A DNA stretch of 64,000 nucleotides from Acidiphilium sp. PA (GTDB lineage: Bacteria; Pseudomonadota; Alphaproteobacteria; Acetobacterales; Acetobacteraceae). The DNA lies in NCBI RefSeq assembly GCF_026191915.1, contig NZ_JAIMBY010000013.1, positions 1-64,000 on the forward strand, read 5' to 3'. The notes below the pieces were generated by a model. It saw nothing but the letters and a program-made list of their open reading frames with translations, was not told where the DNA came from and did not search any database. Numbering within the stretch: the first letter of the stretch is position 1; each line of letters starts with the position of its first letter. Of the stretch, positions 55,276-64,000 are shown one piece after another. The position numbers and the translations under genes were made by a program.

Positions 55276-56036
55276 TGCATCAGCTCCGGGCCTTTCATAT
55301 CGCGCATTCCGGCTTCGGGTAGAATGCCAAGGCGCTTGGCAACCTCCTGGTAAGCCTCTTCAACACGCCCCAGGTCGCGGCGGAAGCGGTCCTTATCCAT
55401 CTTCTCGTTGGTCTTGGTGTCCCACAAACGGCAGTTGTCAGGGCTGATCTCATCGGCGAGCACGATTCGCATGTCATCATTTTCCCAGAGTCGGCCAAAT
55501 TCGACTTTGAAATCGACCAGCATGATACCGACACCAAGAAACAGGCCCGTCAGGAAATCGTTGATCCGCAACGTCAGGTGAACAATATCGTCCATATCCT
55601 GCGGACTGGCCCAGCCGAACGCGGTGATATGTTCTTCCGCCACCATCGGGTCGTTCAAAGCATCATTCTTGTAATAATATTCGATGATGCTGCGCGGCAA
55701 CCGGGTGCCCTCGGCAATACCAAGGCGCGTGCTCATGCTACCCGCGGCGATGTTGCGAACCACCACCTCGATCGGCACGATTTCAACTTCCCGTATTAAT
55801 TGCTCGCGCATGGTAAGGCGGCGGATGAAATGGGTCGGAATTCCGACTTCTGCCAAGCGCAGCATCAGGAATTCGCTGATCCGGTTGTTCAGAACGCCTT
55901 TGCCGGGGATCGTCCCCTTCTTCTGGGCGTTAAACGCTGTGGCATCATCCTTGAAATATTGCACGAGCGTGCCGGGCTCCGGCCCCTCGTACAGGATTTT
56001 CGCTTTGCCTTCGTAAAGTTGTCGGCGACGAGCCAT
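55272..56036 (-). CDS. purC: SAICAR synthetase
   Basis: 254 residues. [62 protein letters not shown] and [14 protein letters not shown]. It joins aspartate to CAIR in purine synthesis. Promoter expected in 56037-56142 after the ATP synthase operon. Confidence 0.96.
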   Translation of the reverse strand: MARRRQLYEGKAKILYEGPEPGTLVQYFKDDATAFNAQKKGTIPGKGVLNNRISEFLMLRLAEVGIPTHFIRRLTMREQLIREVEIVPIEVVVRNIAAGSMSTRLGIAEGTRLPRSIIEYYYKNDALNDPMVAEEHITAFGWASPQDMDDIVHLTLRINDFLTGLFLGVGIMLVDFKVEFGRLWENDDMRIVLADEISPDNCRLWDTKTNEKMDKDRFRRDLGRVEEAYQEVAKRLGILPEAGMRDMKGPELMQ

Positions 56037-56100
56037 GGCGTAACCTCATTTGGCGGCGGCGGAGAGTGGATCGGGACGGCCGCCGGCGCCCCGCTATATC

Positions 56101-56114
56101 AACCGACGTCGGTT
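56101..56114. promoter_or_regulatory. Palindrome AACCGACGTCGGTT between atpF and purC
   Basis: A perfect 14-bp palindrome 65 bp before purC and 28 bp after the atpF stop. It could be an operator for purC or the stem of a short terminator for the atp operon; no T-tract follows. Confidence 0.35.
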
Positions 56115-56142
56115 TACGCCATGCCGGGTCGCTTGATCGGTT

Positions 56143-56664
56143 TCAGGCGGCTTGTTTGCGTAATGCAGCCGGCAGGTCGTTGATGGCCTGGTCGACCAGA
56201 GATCGGTCGTGCTCGCCATCGATCGTTTCGGCCAGAATGCGCTCAGCGGCTTTTACGGCCAGATTTGCTGCGGCCTGTCGCACTTCGGCAATCGCAGCGG
56301 TTTCGGCGGCGGCAATGCGTGCCTTAGCCATTTGTTCACGCCGGCGCGCCGACGCTTCGGCTTCCGCGAGCAATTCGGCGGCCAGCCGTTCAGCTTCACG
56401 CCCCGCGAGCGCTACCATATCGGCCGCTTGGGCGATGGCCGCTTCCCGCCGCGCCTCGGCATCCTTGAGCATTCTCTCTGCCTCCAAACGAAGTTGGGCG
56501 GCTTCGTCCAACTCCTGCTGGATTGCCTGGCTCCGGCGATCGAGCATCGAGATGATCGCATTGATCAATTTGCGCCCGAAAAAGCCAAGGAAAATCAAGA
56601 CGGCCACGGTGACCCAGAAGGTCCCCTTGATCCAGAATACGCCGTGCATGGCTTCGTATTGCAT
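56143..56664 (-). CDS. atpF: ATP synthase F0 subunit b
   Basis: 173 residues: one N-terminal membrane helix (GTFWVTVAVLIFLGFFGRKL) and a long charged amphipathic helix (coiled coil) that forms the peripheral stalk. Last gene of atpI-B-E-F'-F. The b and b' pair together as in photosynthetic and other alphaproteobacteria. Confidence 0.93.
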   Translation of the reverse strand: MQYEAMHGVFWIKGTFWVTVAVLIFLGFFGRKLINAIISMLDRRSQAIQQELDEAAQLRLEAERMLKDAEARREAAIAQAADMVALAGREAERLAAELLAEAEASARRREQMAKARIAAAETAAIAEVRQAAANLAVKAAERILAETIDGEHDRSLVDQAINDLPAALRKQAA

Positions 56665-56676
56665 GTGTGCGGCTCC

Positions 56677-57240
56677 CTACGCCACGACCAAAGCGAGGGT
56701 GCGGTCGATTCGTTCAGCTGACACCTCCTCGCCCGTTAAGCGCATCAGCAAGCTCGACGTAACCTCGCGCGCAACCGGCGCCAGCGCCGCGACGGCCTGC
56801 GCCTGCGCTGCCTTTATGTCGGATTCCGCTTGCTCGATTTGGTCATCAAGCTTTGCATTCAGCTCGGCCGATTGCGCCCTAGCGCGTTCTTTCGCAGCCT
56901 TGACCGCATCGGCTATCGCACTCTGACTGCTTTCGCGGGCATTCCTGATCGCGAGGTTCAGCTCAGTGACCGCATGCTCGGCCTTGGCTTTCGCTTGACG
57001 TGCGGTTTCCAGATCGTTGGCGATATGGCTGACCCGCTTTTCGATCACGCCGCCGATCTGAGGCAGCGCCCAGCGCGCCATCAGGAAATAAAGGACGAGC
57101 ATGATGATCGCCATCCACACGACCTGAGCGCCGGTCAACGGATCGGCAAAATCCATCTGGGGCAACTTGCTGCCAGCCATGGCGATCGCCGGCATCGTAC
57201 CGACGGCAATACTCAGGTAAAGGATCGGAGCGCGGCGCAT
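56677..57240 (-). CDS. ATP synthase F0 subunit b'
   Basis: 187 residues. A cleavable-looking N-terminus is followed by the membrane helix [20 protein letters not shown] with [10 protein letters not shown], then a long coiled coil. The [13 protein letters not shown] pattern is typical of alphaproteobacterial b' (often named atpG or atpF'). It forms the stalk heterodimer with b. Confidence 0.92.
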   Translation of the reverse strand: MRRAPILYLSIAVGTMPAIAMAGSKLPQMDFADPLTGAQVVWMAIIMLVLYFLMARWALPQIGGVIEKRVSHIANDLETARQAKAKAEHAVTELNLAIRNARESSQSAIADAVKAAKERARAQSAELNAKLDDQIEQAESDIKAAQAQAVAALAPVAREVTSSLLMRLTGEEVSAERIDRTLALVVA

Positions 57241-57266
57241 CCTGATTGGGTCCTTGATCGAGCGGC

Positions 57267-57503
57267 TCAGGTGAACAGGATGATGAGCGCGATGACCAGA
57301 GCGTAGAGGGCGACCGCCTCGGTCAAGGCGAACCCGAGCAGGACGTCGCGGAACATTTTGTCGCGCGCCGCGGGGTTGCGGCCCACCGCGCTCACGAACG
57401 AGCCGAACAGATTGCCGATACCGACGCCGGCGCCGGCAACGCCAATGGTGGCTAGGCCCGCGCCGATCTGGTGGCTGGCGAGGACGATGGAATCAATGGC
57501 CAT
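57267..57503 (-). CDS. atpE: ATP synthase F0 subunit c
   Basis: 78 residues from [10 protein letters not shown] (AAGGAAA upstream); a 6-codon extension is less likely. Two helices with glycine packing motif [11 protein letters not shown], polar loop [11 protein letters not shown] and the proton-carrying glutamate in [16 protein letters not shown]. Forms the rotor ring. Nothing in the sequence suggests Na+ coupling. Confidence 0.95.
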   Translation of the reverse strand: MAIDSIVLASHQIGAGLATIGVAGAGVGIGNLFGSFVSAVGRNPAARDKMFRDVLLGFALTEAVALYALVIALIILFT

Positions 57504-57592
57504 AAAACAATTTCCTTTCAACGTAGATATAGAGATCGGTTTCCGGCCTGTGTGACCGTTTGGGCGAGACGAGTCGATATGAACGGCAGATT

Positions 57593-58348
57593 TTAGTGCA
57601 GATGAATTGCATCATGCAGGTAAAGGCAGGTGAGAACCGCAAAAACGTATGCCTGAAGAAACGCCACAAGAAACTCGAGCGCGGTGAGCGCCACATTGAG
57701 GCCGAGGGGAATGATCGCAGCAACGACCCCAACAGCGCCCAGCCCGGTCACCAGCATGATCATGAAACCTGCAAACACTTCCCACATCACGTGACCCGCT
57801 GTGATGTTGGCGAACAAACGAACGGAGAGCGAAATCGGGCGCGACAGGAATGATACGATTTCGATCGGGATCAGCAAAGGCAATAGCCAGCCGGGAACCC
57901 CGGGGGGCGAGAAGAATTTGAAGAAGCCGAGCCCGTGGTACCAGAAGCCGACCGCGGTAGAGAGAAGGAACACAAACAGCGCCAACGCACCCGTGACCGC
58001 GATATGGCTGGTGAAGGCAAAGAAATAAGGGAACAGCCCGAGAATGTTACCCACCAGAATGAAGGCGAATAACGTGAATATAAAAGGAAAAAAGCGCCGG
58101 CCTTCGTGACCGATGGTATCATCGACCATCTGATGCACGAATTCGTAGCTCATCTCCGCCAGCCCCTGCATCCGTCCCGGCACCATCGCGCGGTGGCGCA
58201 AAGCGGTCGCGAACAACAGGGTGATGATGGCCGCGGCGAGCAGCATCATTTCGTTGGAATTAGTAAATTCGACCAGCCGGCCAACCGGACCGAAACCGGT
58301 GGTCAACTGGAACTGTCCCAATGCGTTGATCGCCGATTCTTGCGCCAT
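57593..58348 (-). CDS. atpB: ATP synthase F0 subunit a
   Basis: 251 residues, about six helices. The essential Arg is in RPISLSVRLFANITAGHVMW. Also LEFLVAFLQAYVFAVLTCLYL near the C-terminus. It forms the proton half-channels against the c ring. 12 bp after atpI. Confidence 0.95.
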   Translation of the reverse strand: MAQESAINALGQFQLTTGFGPVGRLVEFTNSNEMMLLAAAIITLLFATALRHRAMVPGRMQGLAEMSYEFVHQMVDDTIGHEGRRFFPFIFTLFAFILVGNILGLFPYFFAFTSHIAVTGALALFVFLLSTAVGFWYHGLGFFKFFSPPGVPGWLLPLLIPIEIVSFLSRPISLSVRLFANITAGHVMWEVFAGFMIMLVTGLGAVGVVAAIIPLGLNVALTALEFLVAFLQAYVFAVLTCLYLHDAIHLH

Positions 58349-58360
58349 AGTCTCCTCCGG

Positions 58361-58678
58361 TTAGTCTTTTTGGGTTGTACCCATTGCGCGAACGATATTG
58401 CGAAACCCCGCAATCGCCCCGATGGGAACGAACCCGATCATGAACCACGGTTTCGTGTGAAACAATCGGTCTAGCCCGTAACCGATCGCGACAGCAACAA
58501 CCAGGGCAGCCACCATTTCGGCACCCAGTCGCATCGCGAGGCTGAACGGATTGGGACCCTCTGCGCGCTGCTGGTTGACCGGTTCGGGCTGGTCCAGCCC
58601 GGCGCGGTCTCGTGCTGCGGCAAGACGCTGATCGAAATCGGCTCGATCGCGTGGTCCCTGAGCCTGATCGTCACCCAT
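58361..58678 (-). CDS. atpI: ATP synthase accessory protein AtpI
   Basis: 105 residues: polar N-terminus, then two helices (LGAEMVAALVVAVAIGYGLD, PWFMIGFVPIGAIAGFRNIV) of the AtpI/AtpZ type. It assists c-ring assembly. First gene of the F0 operon. F1 genes are elsewhere, as usual in Alphaproteobacteria. Confidence 0.92.
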   Translation of the reverse strand: MGDDQAQGPRDRADFDQRLAAARDRAGLDQPEPVNQQRAEGPNPFSLAMRLGAEMVAALVVAVAIGYGLDRLFHTKPWFMIGFVPIGAIAGFRNIVRAMGTTQKD

Positions 58679-58799
58679 CGAAACACCTCTACGCCCGCCT
58701 TTCGGACGGCGATGGGTTGCTACCGGTGCGCGCGCCGCAAGTCAACATATCGCGATCGTGAAATACATCTATGACTGTCAGCGTGATCGCGGGTCGAAT

Positions 58800-61700
58800 T
58801 CATTCCGCGGCGATTGGAACCGCTTGATCGACCAGAGCGGTCGCTGTGCCGAGATCGACCGACAGGACCCGTGAAATGCCGCGCTCCTGCATGGTGACCC
58901 CGTAGAGGCGATCCATCCTTGCCATGGTCAGATGGTGATGGGTAACCACCAGGAACCTCGTGCCGGTTTCGCGCGCCATGTCTTCGAGCAAAGTACAGAA
59001 TCGATCGACGTTGGCGTCATCGAGGGGGGCGTCCACTTCGTCAAGGACCGAAATGGGCGCCGGATTACAGCGAAACACCGCGAAGATCAGTGACAGGGCC
59101 GTCAGCGCCTGCTCGCCGCCCGACAGCAGTGACAAGCTTGCCAGTTTCTTGCCAGGCGGTTCAGCGAAAATCTCGAGTCCGGCTTCCAACGGGTCGTCCG
59201 ACCCCGTGAGCGCCAGATGCGCGCGCCCACCGCCGAACATGCGGGTGAACAACGCCTGAAAATGACGGTCGATTTCGGTGAAAACGTTCGAAAGGCGCTC
59301 ACGACCTTCGCGATTGAGGTGGCCGATCGACCCGCGCAGTTTCGAGATCGCCGCGGATATTTCAGCGCGTTCGCGCTCGATTCCAGCCAGGCGTTCTTCG
59401 ATTTCGCCAACCTCGATTTCGGCCCGAAGATTCACCGGCCCCATCTCGTCACGTTCGCGCGTGAGTCGTTCAAATCGTTTACGGGCTCGTTCGCCCGATT
59501 CGGCCGTGGGGTCGGTCAGGGAGGGGAGTGCCGGATCGACGCCAAAGCGCTCCAGGATCCGTTCGGCGATCGTGCCCCACGCGAAATCGGCTTCGCGCAC
59601 GCCGGACTCCGCCAGGATCAGCGCCTCGCGGGCGCGGGATAACCGCTGCTCGGCCTCGCGCAATGTCGCCATCAAGGTCTCGGACTGCTGTTCGGCCACC
59701 TTCAGCGCGGCAGCAGCGGCAACGTGATGATGCTCCGCCTCGGCAAGTGCCTTTTGCGTAGAATCGCGCGTATCGGCCGCATTACTGTCGGTCGGCAGCG
59801 ACTCGAGGGCAGTGCGGGCTTCGCGCAGGCGCGCGGCAAGATCGGTGATTCGAGCTGTGGCATCGGCGGCACGCTCCGTCCAGTCGGCGATTTCTCGATC
59901 GATTGACCCGAGGCGGCGGTTGCGATGGTCCATTTCGCTGGTCAGGCGCTGCACCGTATGACGCGCCTCTGTCTCGGCGCGGCGTGCGTCGGTCACGCGG
60001 GCACGGGTACGGTCGACGTCAGCGCGAAGGGCCGTCACATCCGGTAGGGCGGCAAGCTCCGTTTCGACTGTCGCAAGCGCTGCGGCGGCGCCAGCATGTT
60101 CCGCTTCAAGGCGGCCGACAAGCTCCGCTGCGGCAAGCGCGCGCGCTGTCTTTCGCTCTGCTTCGGCTGCGATCCTGCTGGCGGCTTCGGTGGTCGTCCG
60201 GGTTTCGCCACGCGCTCGCTCTAGCTGTTGGTCGGCTGCTTTGCGGGCCGTCCGGGCGAGTTCCTCGGTCTGGCGAGCGGTGTGTTCCGCCTGCTCGGCT
60301 TCGCCACGTTGTCGCTTGTGCCGTGCCGCTTCAATCGTTGCGGCGCTGAGGTCCTGTTGGAGCTGGTTCAGTCGGTTCCGCTGCGCCAGTCGGAGCCCCG
60401 CTTCGCTCGGTGCGCCGGCGCGGGTCACGTAGCCATCCCAGCGCCACACACCACCCTCGACCGACACCAGGGTTTCGCCGGGTTGCAGTGATTGTTGCAG
60501 CGTATCGCCGTCTGCTCCTTCGGGCAGAAGCAGAATATGGCCGAGCGCGCGGTGCAGTGCCTCCGGTGCCTCGATGTGCGCAGCCAGGCTTGACAGTGCG
60601 TGCGGCGCATCGATCGGCGGCAGCGCCCGCCAGTGCCGAGGGGCGGTTGGTTGCGTGCTTGCCGCAAGTTCATCGCGCAACGCGGCACCGAGGGCGTTTT
60701 CGAACCCGGTCGGCACCGATATCTGGTCGAGCAGCGGCTCGGCTTCGCGACCGAATTTTTGAGCGAGGACGGCGCCGAGTGCGTCGACCTCGGCTTTGAT
60801 GCGCGCCACCGCCGCATCGGCTGCCAACGAATCCGTGCGCAGCGCCGCCGCCACAGCTGTGGCCTCGCCGCGCGCCTGCTCGGCGGCTTGCACAGCCGCC
60901 TGCGCTTCGCGTTGCGCCGACTCAGCCTGCAGGTAGGCAGCGACAGCGGCGTTACGCGCCGCGTCGAGCGTAGCGGTTCGTTCGGGCGGAATGAGCTCGG
61001 CCACGGCTCGCTGGTGCTCCGCCGCGGCTTGTGCTGCGCGATTGCGCGTCTGTGCGGCTTGTTCGCGCGCGAGCTTCAATCGCGCGTTGATCGCTTGGTG
61101 CCCTGCGGCCAGGTGAGCGGCGGCTTCCGTCGCGGATTGGGCACGCGCCTCAGCATCCTGAAGTGCCGCCGACGCATGATCGGCCGCGACATTCGCGGCC
61201 GCGAGGCTTTCAGGCGCGGCAAGACGCTCGACTTCCAGCCGGCTGCGCTCCTCGATCAGGCGCTGTTTCGCGTCATTCGCACTCGTCGCGGTCCGTTCGG
61301 CATGCTGATGGTCGCGGATCAACCCGGCCAGTCTTGCTTCGGCTTCAGTGCGGGCCATCCCGATCCGCTTGATCTCCGCATCGATATGCTCGAGTTGAAT
61401 GCGAGCTCGTTCGAGCGCGGTACGTGCTTCGCTCTCCCGGGCGCGCAGCGCGGGGAGGGCATCGGTTTGACCACGCTCGCTCTGCGTCACCTCGTCACGC
61501 TCGCGTTGCGCGACGACCACGGCGGTCTGGGCGGCGGCCAGGGCGGTTTGGGCGTCCCGCTGGCGCGATCGGGCGATATGGTGCTCGGTTGCCAGATACT
61601 CGGTCTCGGCGTCGCGGATGGCACCCGACAGGTTACGATAGCGATTAGCCTGACGTGCTTGTTTCTGCAAATCGGCCAGCCTCGCTTCCTGCTGGGTGCG

Positions 61701-62297
61701 CAGGTCTTCGGCCCGGGTGAGATTCTGCTCGGCCGCCCGCAGTTTCAGCTCCGCCTCGTGACGCCGGGAATGCAGACCTGTGATGCCGGCCGCTTCCTCG
61801 AGGATCGCGCGCCGTTCATCCGGGCGCGCATTGACCAGCGCGGAGACGCGGCCCTGGCTGATCATCGCGGAGTTGCGAGCGCCGGAAGCAAGATCGGCAA
61901 ACAGGACTGCGACGTCGCGCGCGCGGGTTTCACGGCCGTTCACGCGGTAGGTGCTGCCGGAACCGCGCTCGATCTTGCGGGTGATCTGAAGTTCCGCATC
62001 GGCGTGAAACGGTGCGGGGGCCAGCCCTGCGGTATCCGTAAGGGAGATGGCGACTTCCGCCACACTTCGCGCGGCGCGGGACAGCGTCCCGGCGAAAATG
62101 ACATCGTCCATCTCGCCGCCCCGCATCGATTTGGCGCTGGCTTCCCCCATCGCCCAGCGCAACGCGTCCACCACGTTGGATTTGCCACACCCGTTGGGAC
62201 CAACGATGCCGGTCAGCCCAGGCAGGATTTCGATCGACGTCGGATCGGCAAAGCTTTTGAAGCCGGCAATTCGGATGCGGGCGAACCGTGCGGGCAA
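58800..62297 (-). CDS. smc: Chromosome segregation ATPase SMC
   Basis: 1165 residues. Walker A GPNGCGKS (33-40), two long coiled coils (about 170-500 and 650-950, rich in A/E/R), hinge about 510-645 and a C-terminal head with LSLLSGGEQALTALSLIFAV (signature) and ISVLDEVDAPLDDANVDRF (Walker B/D-loop). It compacts and segregates the chromosome with ScpAB. Starts 7 bp after a DsbA-family gene, a conserved pairing in this class. Confidence 0.97.
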   Translation of the reverse strand: MPARFARIRIAGFKSFADPTSIEILPGLTGIVGPNGCGKSNVVDALRWAMGEASAKSMRGGEMDDVIFAGTLSRAARSVAEVAISLTDTAGLAPAPFHADAELQITRKIERGSGSTYRVNGRETRARDVAVLFADLASGARNSAMISQGRVSALVNARPDERRAILEEAAGITGLHSRRHEAELKLRAAEQNLTRAEDLRTQQEARLADLQKQARQANRYRNLSGAIRDAETEYLATEHHIARSRQRDAQTALAAAQTAVVVAQRERDEVTQSERGQTDALPALRARESEARTALERARIQLEHIDAEIKRIGMARTEAEARLAGLIRDHQHAERTATSANDAKQRLIEERSRLEVERLAAPESLAAANVAADHASAALQDAEARAQSATEAAAHLAAGHQAINARLKLAREQAAQTRNRAAQAAAEHQRAVAELIPPERTATLDAARNAAVAAYLQAESAQREAQAAVQAAEQARGEATAVAAALRTDSLAADAAVARIKAEVDALGAVLAQKFGREAEPLLDQISVPTGFENALGAALRDELAASTQPTAPRHWRALPPIDAPHALSSLAAHIEAPEALHRALGHILLLPEGADGDTLQQSLQPGETLVSVEGGVWRWDGYVTRAGAPSEAGLRLAQRNRLNQLQQDLSAATIEAARHKRQRGEAEQAEHTARQTEELARTARKAADQQLERARGETRTTTEAASRIAAEAERKTARALAAAELVGRLEAEHAGAAAALATVETELAALPDVTALRADVDRTRARVTDARRAETEARHTVQRLTSEMDHRNRRLGSIDREIADWTERAADATARITDLAARLREARTALESLPTDSNAADTRDSTQKALAEAEHHHVAAAAALKVAEQQSETLMATLREAEQRLSRAREALILAESGVREADFAWGTIAERILERFGVDPALPSLTDPTAESGERARKRFERLTRERDEMGPVNLRAEIEVGEIEERLAGIERERAEISAAISKLRGSIGHLNREGRERLSNVFTEIDRHFQALFTRMFGGGRAHLALTGSDDPLEAGLEIFAEPPGKKLASLSLLSGGEQALTALSLIFAVFRCNPAPISVLDEVDAPLDDANVDRFCTLLEDMARETGTRFLVVTHHHLTMARMDRLYGVTMQERGISRVLSVDLGTATALVDQAVPIAAE

Positions 62298-62304
62298 TGC
62301 GGGC

Positions 62305-62946
62305 CTACGCTTCGTCGATCCAACGCGAGAACTGCTTGAAGTCGACAGCGCCCTCGCGTTTACGGCCGTTGATGATGAAGGTGGGTGTCGCGTTCACATG
62401 GTATTGTTTTTCGCCGATCTTTAGCTCGTTCAGAATGAACGCCTCGAGTTTTTTGTCGGCAAGAGCAGCATCGAAGGATTTTCGATCCATACCGGCAAGA
62501 GCCGCGAACCGGAACAGGGCATTCGCGTAATCCTGCTTGGTTTTCAGATTGGGATCGAATGCCCATTGATCCTGGGTGCGGAATAGTTCGGAGATGAATG
62601 GAAAATATTCATGCGCGGGCAGTGTGCGGGCGACTTGCGCGGCCATGACGGCATCTTCGTTCAGGGGGAAGTCCTTGAAGACGTAGTAGATTTTTCCGGT
62701 TTTGATGAGTTTGGTGACGACGTCGGGCAGCACACGGGTGCCGAAATAGGCGCAATGTGGGCAGTTCATCGAAAAATACTCGTAAACAGTGACTGCTGCA
62801 CCAGGTTTGCCGAGGCTCCGAACGCTGAACGGCGATGACGTATCCGGCAATGCATCGGACGCTGCGGCTCGCCCCGTATCTAACAGGCCAAGCCCTGCGG
62901 ATATGCTGAGGCCACCAACAAAATGTAGTAGGCTACGACGGTCCAT
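62305..62946 (-). CDS. DsbA-family periplasmic thiol oxidoreductase
   Basis: 213 residues. N-terminus MDRRSLLHFVGGLSISAGLG is Tat-like (twin Arg) or a Sec signal. The thioredoxin fold has NCPHC at 61-65 (C62, C65) and the cis-Pro region ATPTFIINGRKREGAVD. Related to DsbA/DsbG-like Thioredoxin_4 proteins. Probably oxidises or isomerises periplasmic disulfides. No DsbB nearby. Upstream of smc with a 7-bp gap. Confidence 0.92.
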   Translation of the reverse strand: MDRRSLLHFVGGLSISAGLGLLDTGRAAASDALPDTSSPFSVRSLGKPGAAVTVYEYFSMNCPHCAYFGTRVLPDVVTKLIKTGKIYYVFKDFPLNEDAVMAAQVARTLPAHEYFPFISELFRTQDQWAFDPNLKTKQDYANALFRFAALAGMDRKSFDAALADKKLEAFILNELKIGEKQYHVNATPTFIINGRKREGAVDFKQFSRWIDEA

Positions 62947-63183
62947 GAGTATTTGATCCCCAGATTTAGTGTATCGTACAGCACGCTGTCAGGTCGAGAA
63001 AAAGTCTTTGGACGATTCGGCCAGCGGCACCAACCATGACGTACATATCGAGCGGATGGCAAGCTGACGAGATCAATTGGGTCGAGTTGTCCACGGCTTC
63101 GGCGGGCTTTGCGCCGTTTGGCCGACATTGACCGTCCAGCCATGGCGATTTGCCAGCGGCGCAGCCTCCGGTATACGGGCGCC

Positions 63184-63699
63184 ATGGACCTGAAAGACCA
63201 CATTCGCGGCGTGCCGGATTTTCCGAAACCCGGCATTTTGTTCTACGATATTTCAACGCTCCTGCGGAATGCGGACGCCTGGCAGGTTGCGATGGGCCGA
63301 TTGGCCCGTATTGTGGGCGCCTATCGGCCCGACGTGCTGGCTGGCGTGGAAAGCCGTGGTTTTTTGCTTGCGGCCCCTCTGGCAACGAAATTGGGCTGCG
63401 GTTTCGTTATGTTGCGCAAACGGGGTAAATTGCCGGGCGATACGGTCGGGCTTGATTACGATCTCGAATATGGCTCCGATCGGATCGAAATTCAGTCCGA
63501 TGCGGTGACACCCGGCCAGCGGGTTGTCGTGGTCGACGATCTTCTGGCGACCGGGGGCACCATGGCGGCCGGCATTGCCCTTCTCAAGAATGTGAGGGCA
63601 GAGGTCCCGGCGGCAATCGCCCTGATCGAACTCGGATTTCTGCATGGGCGGGACCGCCTCGATGTGCCGTTTGAAGCGCTTGTCCGCTACGACCAATAA
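63184..63699 (+). CDS. apt: Adenine phosphoribosyltransferase
   Basis: 171 residues from [14 protein letters not shown]; an upstream ATG at 63109 adds 25 residues unlike the family. [26 protein letters not shown] and the PRPP loop [17 protein letters not shown]. It salvages adenine to AMP. Divergent from the DsbA-like gene. Confidence 0.95.
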   Translation: MDLKDHIRGVPDFPKPGILFYDISTLLRNADAWQVAMGRLARIVGAYRPDVLAGVESRGFLLAAPLATKLGCGFVMLRKRGKLPGDTVGLDYDLEYGSDRIEIQSDAVTPGQRVVVVDDLLATGGTMAAGIALLKNVRAEVPAAIALIELGFLHGRDRLDVPFEALVRYDQ

Positions 63700-63708
63700 G
63701 CTTCGATC

Positions 63709-64000
63709 ATGCGCGCCATGATGCGGCGGCGCACGGTGCTGGGCTGCCTCGGAATTGCGGGCCTGCTGCTTAGGGACGGCATTGCTGCATCGCCGATGGT
63801 CGTCGCGGATCAGGCGGATACGGCAGTTTCTGATTACGCGATACTTGTCTGCGGTCCGCGCGGCGGGCGGATCGATCGTTGGTCGCGCGCATTTGCTCAG
63901 GGGATCGGTGGAACTCTGTCGCCGCACCGGCCCATCCAACTCCAGCGCGTCGGCGGTGAGGACGGCGTTACCGGAGCGAACCGGCTGCAGACCATGGTTG
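63709..64000 (+). CDS. N-terminal part of a secreted protein, possibly a Bug/TctC-like binding protein (runs off the window)
   Basis: 97 codons, open to the right edge. Starts MRAMMRRRTVLGCLGIAGLL, an export signal with an Arg cluster, ending near AAS. The mature start YAILVCGPRGGRIDRWSRAF and IQLQRVGGEDGVTGANRLQ resemble tripartite tricarboxylate transporter binding proteins, but the usual first-strand sequence is altered. Begins 9 bp after apt, so probably co-transcribed. Confidence 0.65.
   Translation, partial: MRAMMRRRTVLGCLGIAGLLLRDGIAASPMVVADQADTAVSDYAILVCGPRGGRIDRWSRAFAQGIGGTLSPHRPIQLQRVGGEDGVTGANRLQTMV

Noticed and set aside
60600-62339. 579-codon open frame on the plus strand
   Set aside because: Antisense to smc; Arg/Gly-rich and without recognisable motif.

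Overview
The window looks like chromosome from a GC-rich alphaproteobacterium, most likely Acetobacteraceae (Acidiphilium-like). This rests on gene content and order: proA-nadD-rsfS-rlmH, an F0 ATP synthase operon (atpI-B-E-F'-F) without F1, a DsbA-like gene directly before smc, thiCOSG behind a TPP riboswitch, a NadQ-type regulator before nadABC, and a dispersed repeat with a 'GGGGAAGC..GTTCTT..AAAGAAC' core that I recall from acetic acid bacteria. Species is not claimed.

Layout. 1-1735 is the end of an integrated element: a transposase C-terminus, a tyrosine integrase, and the 3' half of a tRNA-Thr(CGT) that reads as an att site. 1.9-10.5 kb holds a small His/Ala-rich protein, a TPR-glycosyltransferase, a soluble lytic transglycosylase, a family-4-like uracil-DNA glycosylase, ETF-ubiquinone oxidoreductase, a YghU-type GST and a cupin. 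10.6-14.3 kb has serS, a repeat element, and a sulfide/persulfide locus (persulfide dioxygenase, split YeeE transporter, BigR/SqrR-type repressor). 14.4-18.5 kb is the thiamine operon. 18.7-21.2 kb is a two-gene signalling unit: a degenerate H-NOX-like protein overlapping a PAS-GGDEF-EAL protein. 21.4-27.1 kb is a tightly packed run: DsbA-like, MltB, RlpA-like, tmk, holB, metG, followed by tRNA-Met.

27.3-33.1 kb is an accessory glycan-modification block with visibly lower GC in part: an FkbM methyltransferase between two direct repeats of about 158 bp, a GT92/trefoil/GT11 fusion, and a GT61/methyltransferase fusion. 33.3-39.3 kb returns to core genes (rlmH, rsfS, nadD, proA, a GNAT-MutT fusion, a CinA-like protein). 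39.3-44.4 kb is the NAD operon SDR-nadQ-nadA-nadB-nadC-DUF3429 with a palindromic operator. 44.5-54.9 kb includes a PduO cobalamin adenosyltransferase, a CDF transporter, a PhoR-like kinase, an LpoA-like lipoprotein, rsmI, dapD-dapE, a GAF plus degenerate-GGDEF protein and a potassium channel. 55-64 kb has purC-purS, the F0 operon, smc, a DsbA-like gene, apt and a truncated secreted protein.

Most notable: (1) the H-NOX-like sensor in which the proximal heme histidine aligns to Tyr and the YxSxR arginine is lost, overlapping a cyclic-di-GMP enzyme; (2) the repeat-flanked glycan block with mosaic fusion proteins; (3) the BigR/SqrR persulfide switch with a readable operator; (4) a strong strand bias of GGGCAGGG (16 to 2 by hand count), which matches a KOPS-like chromosome polarity signal.
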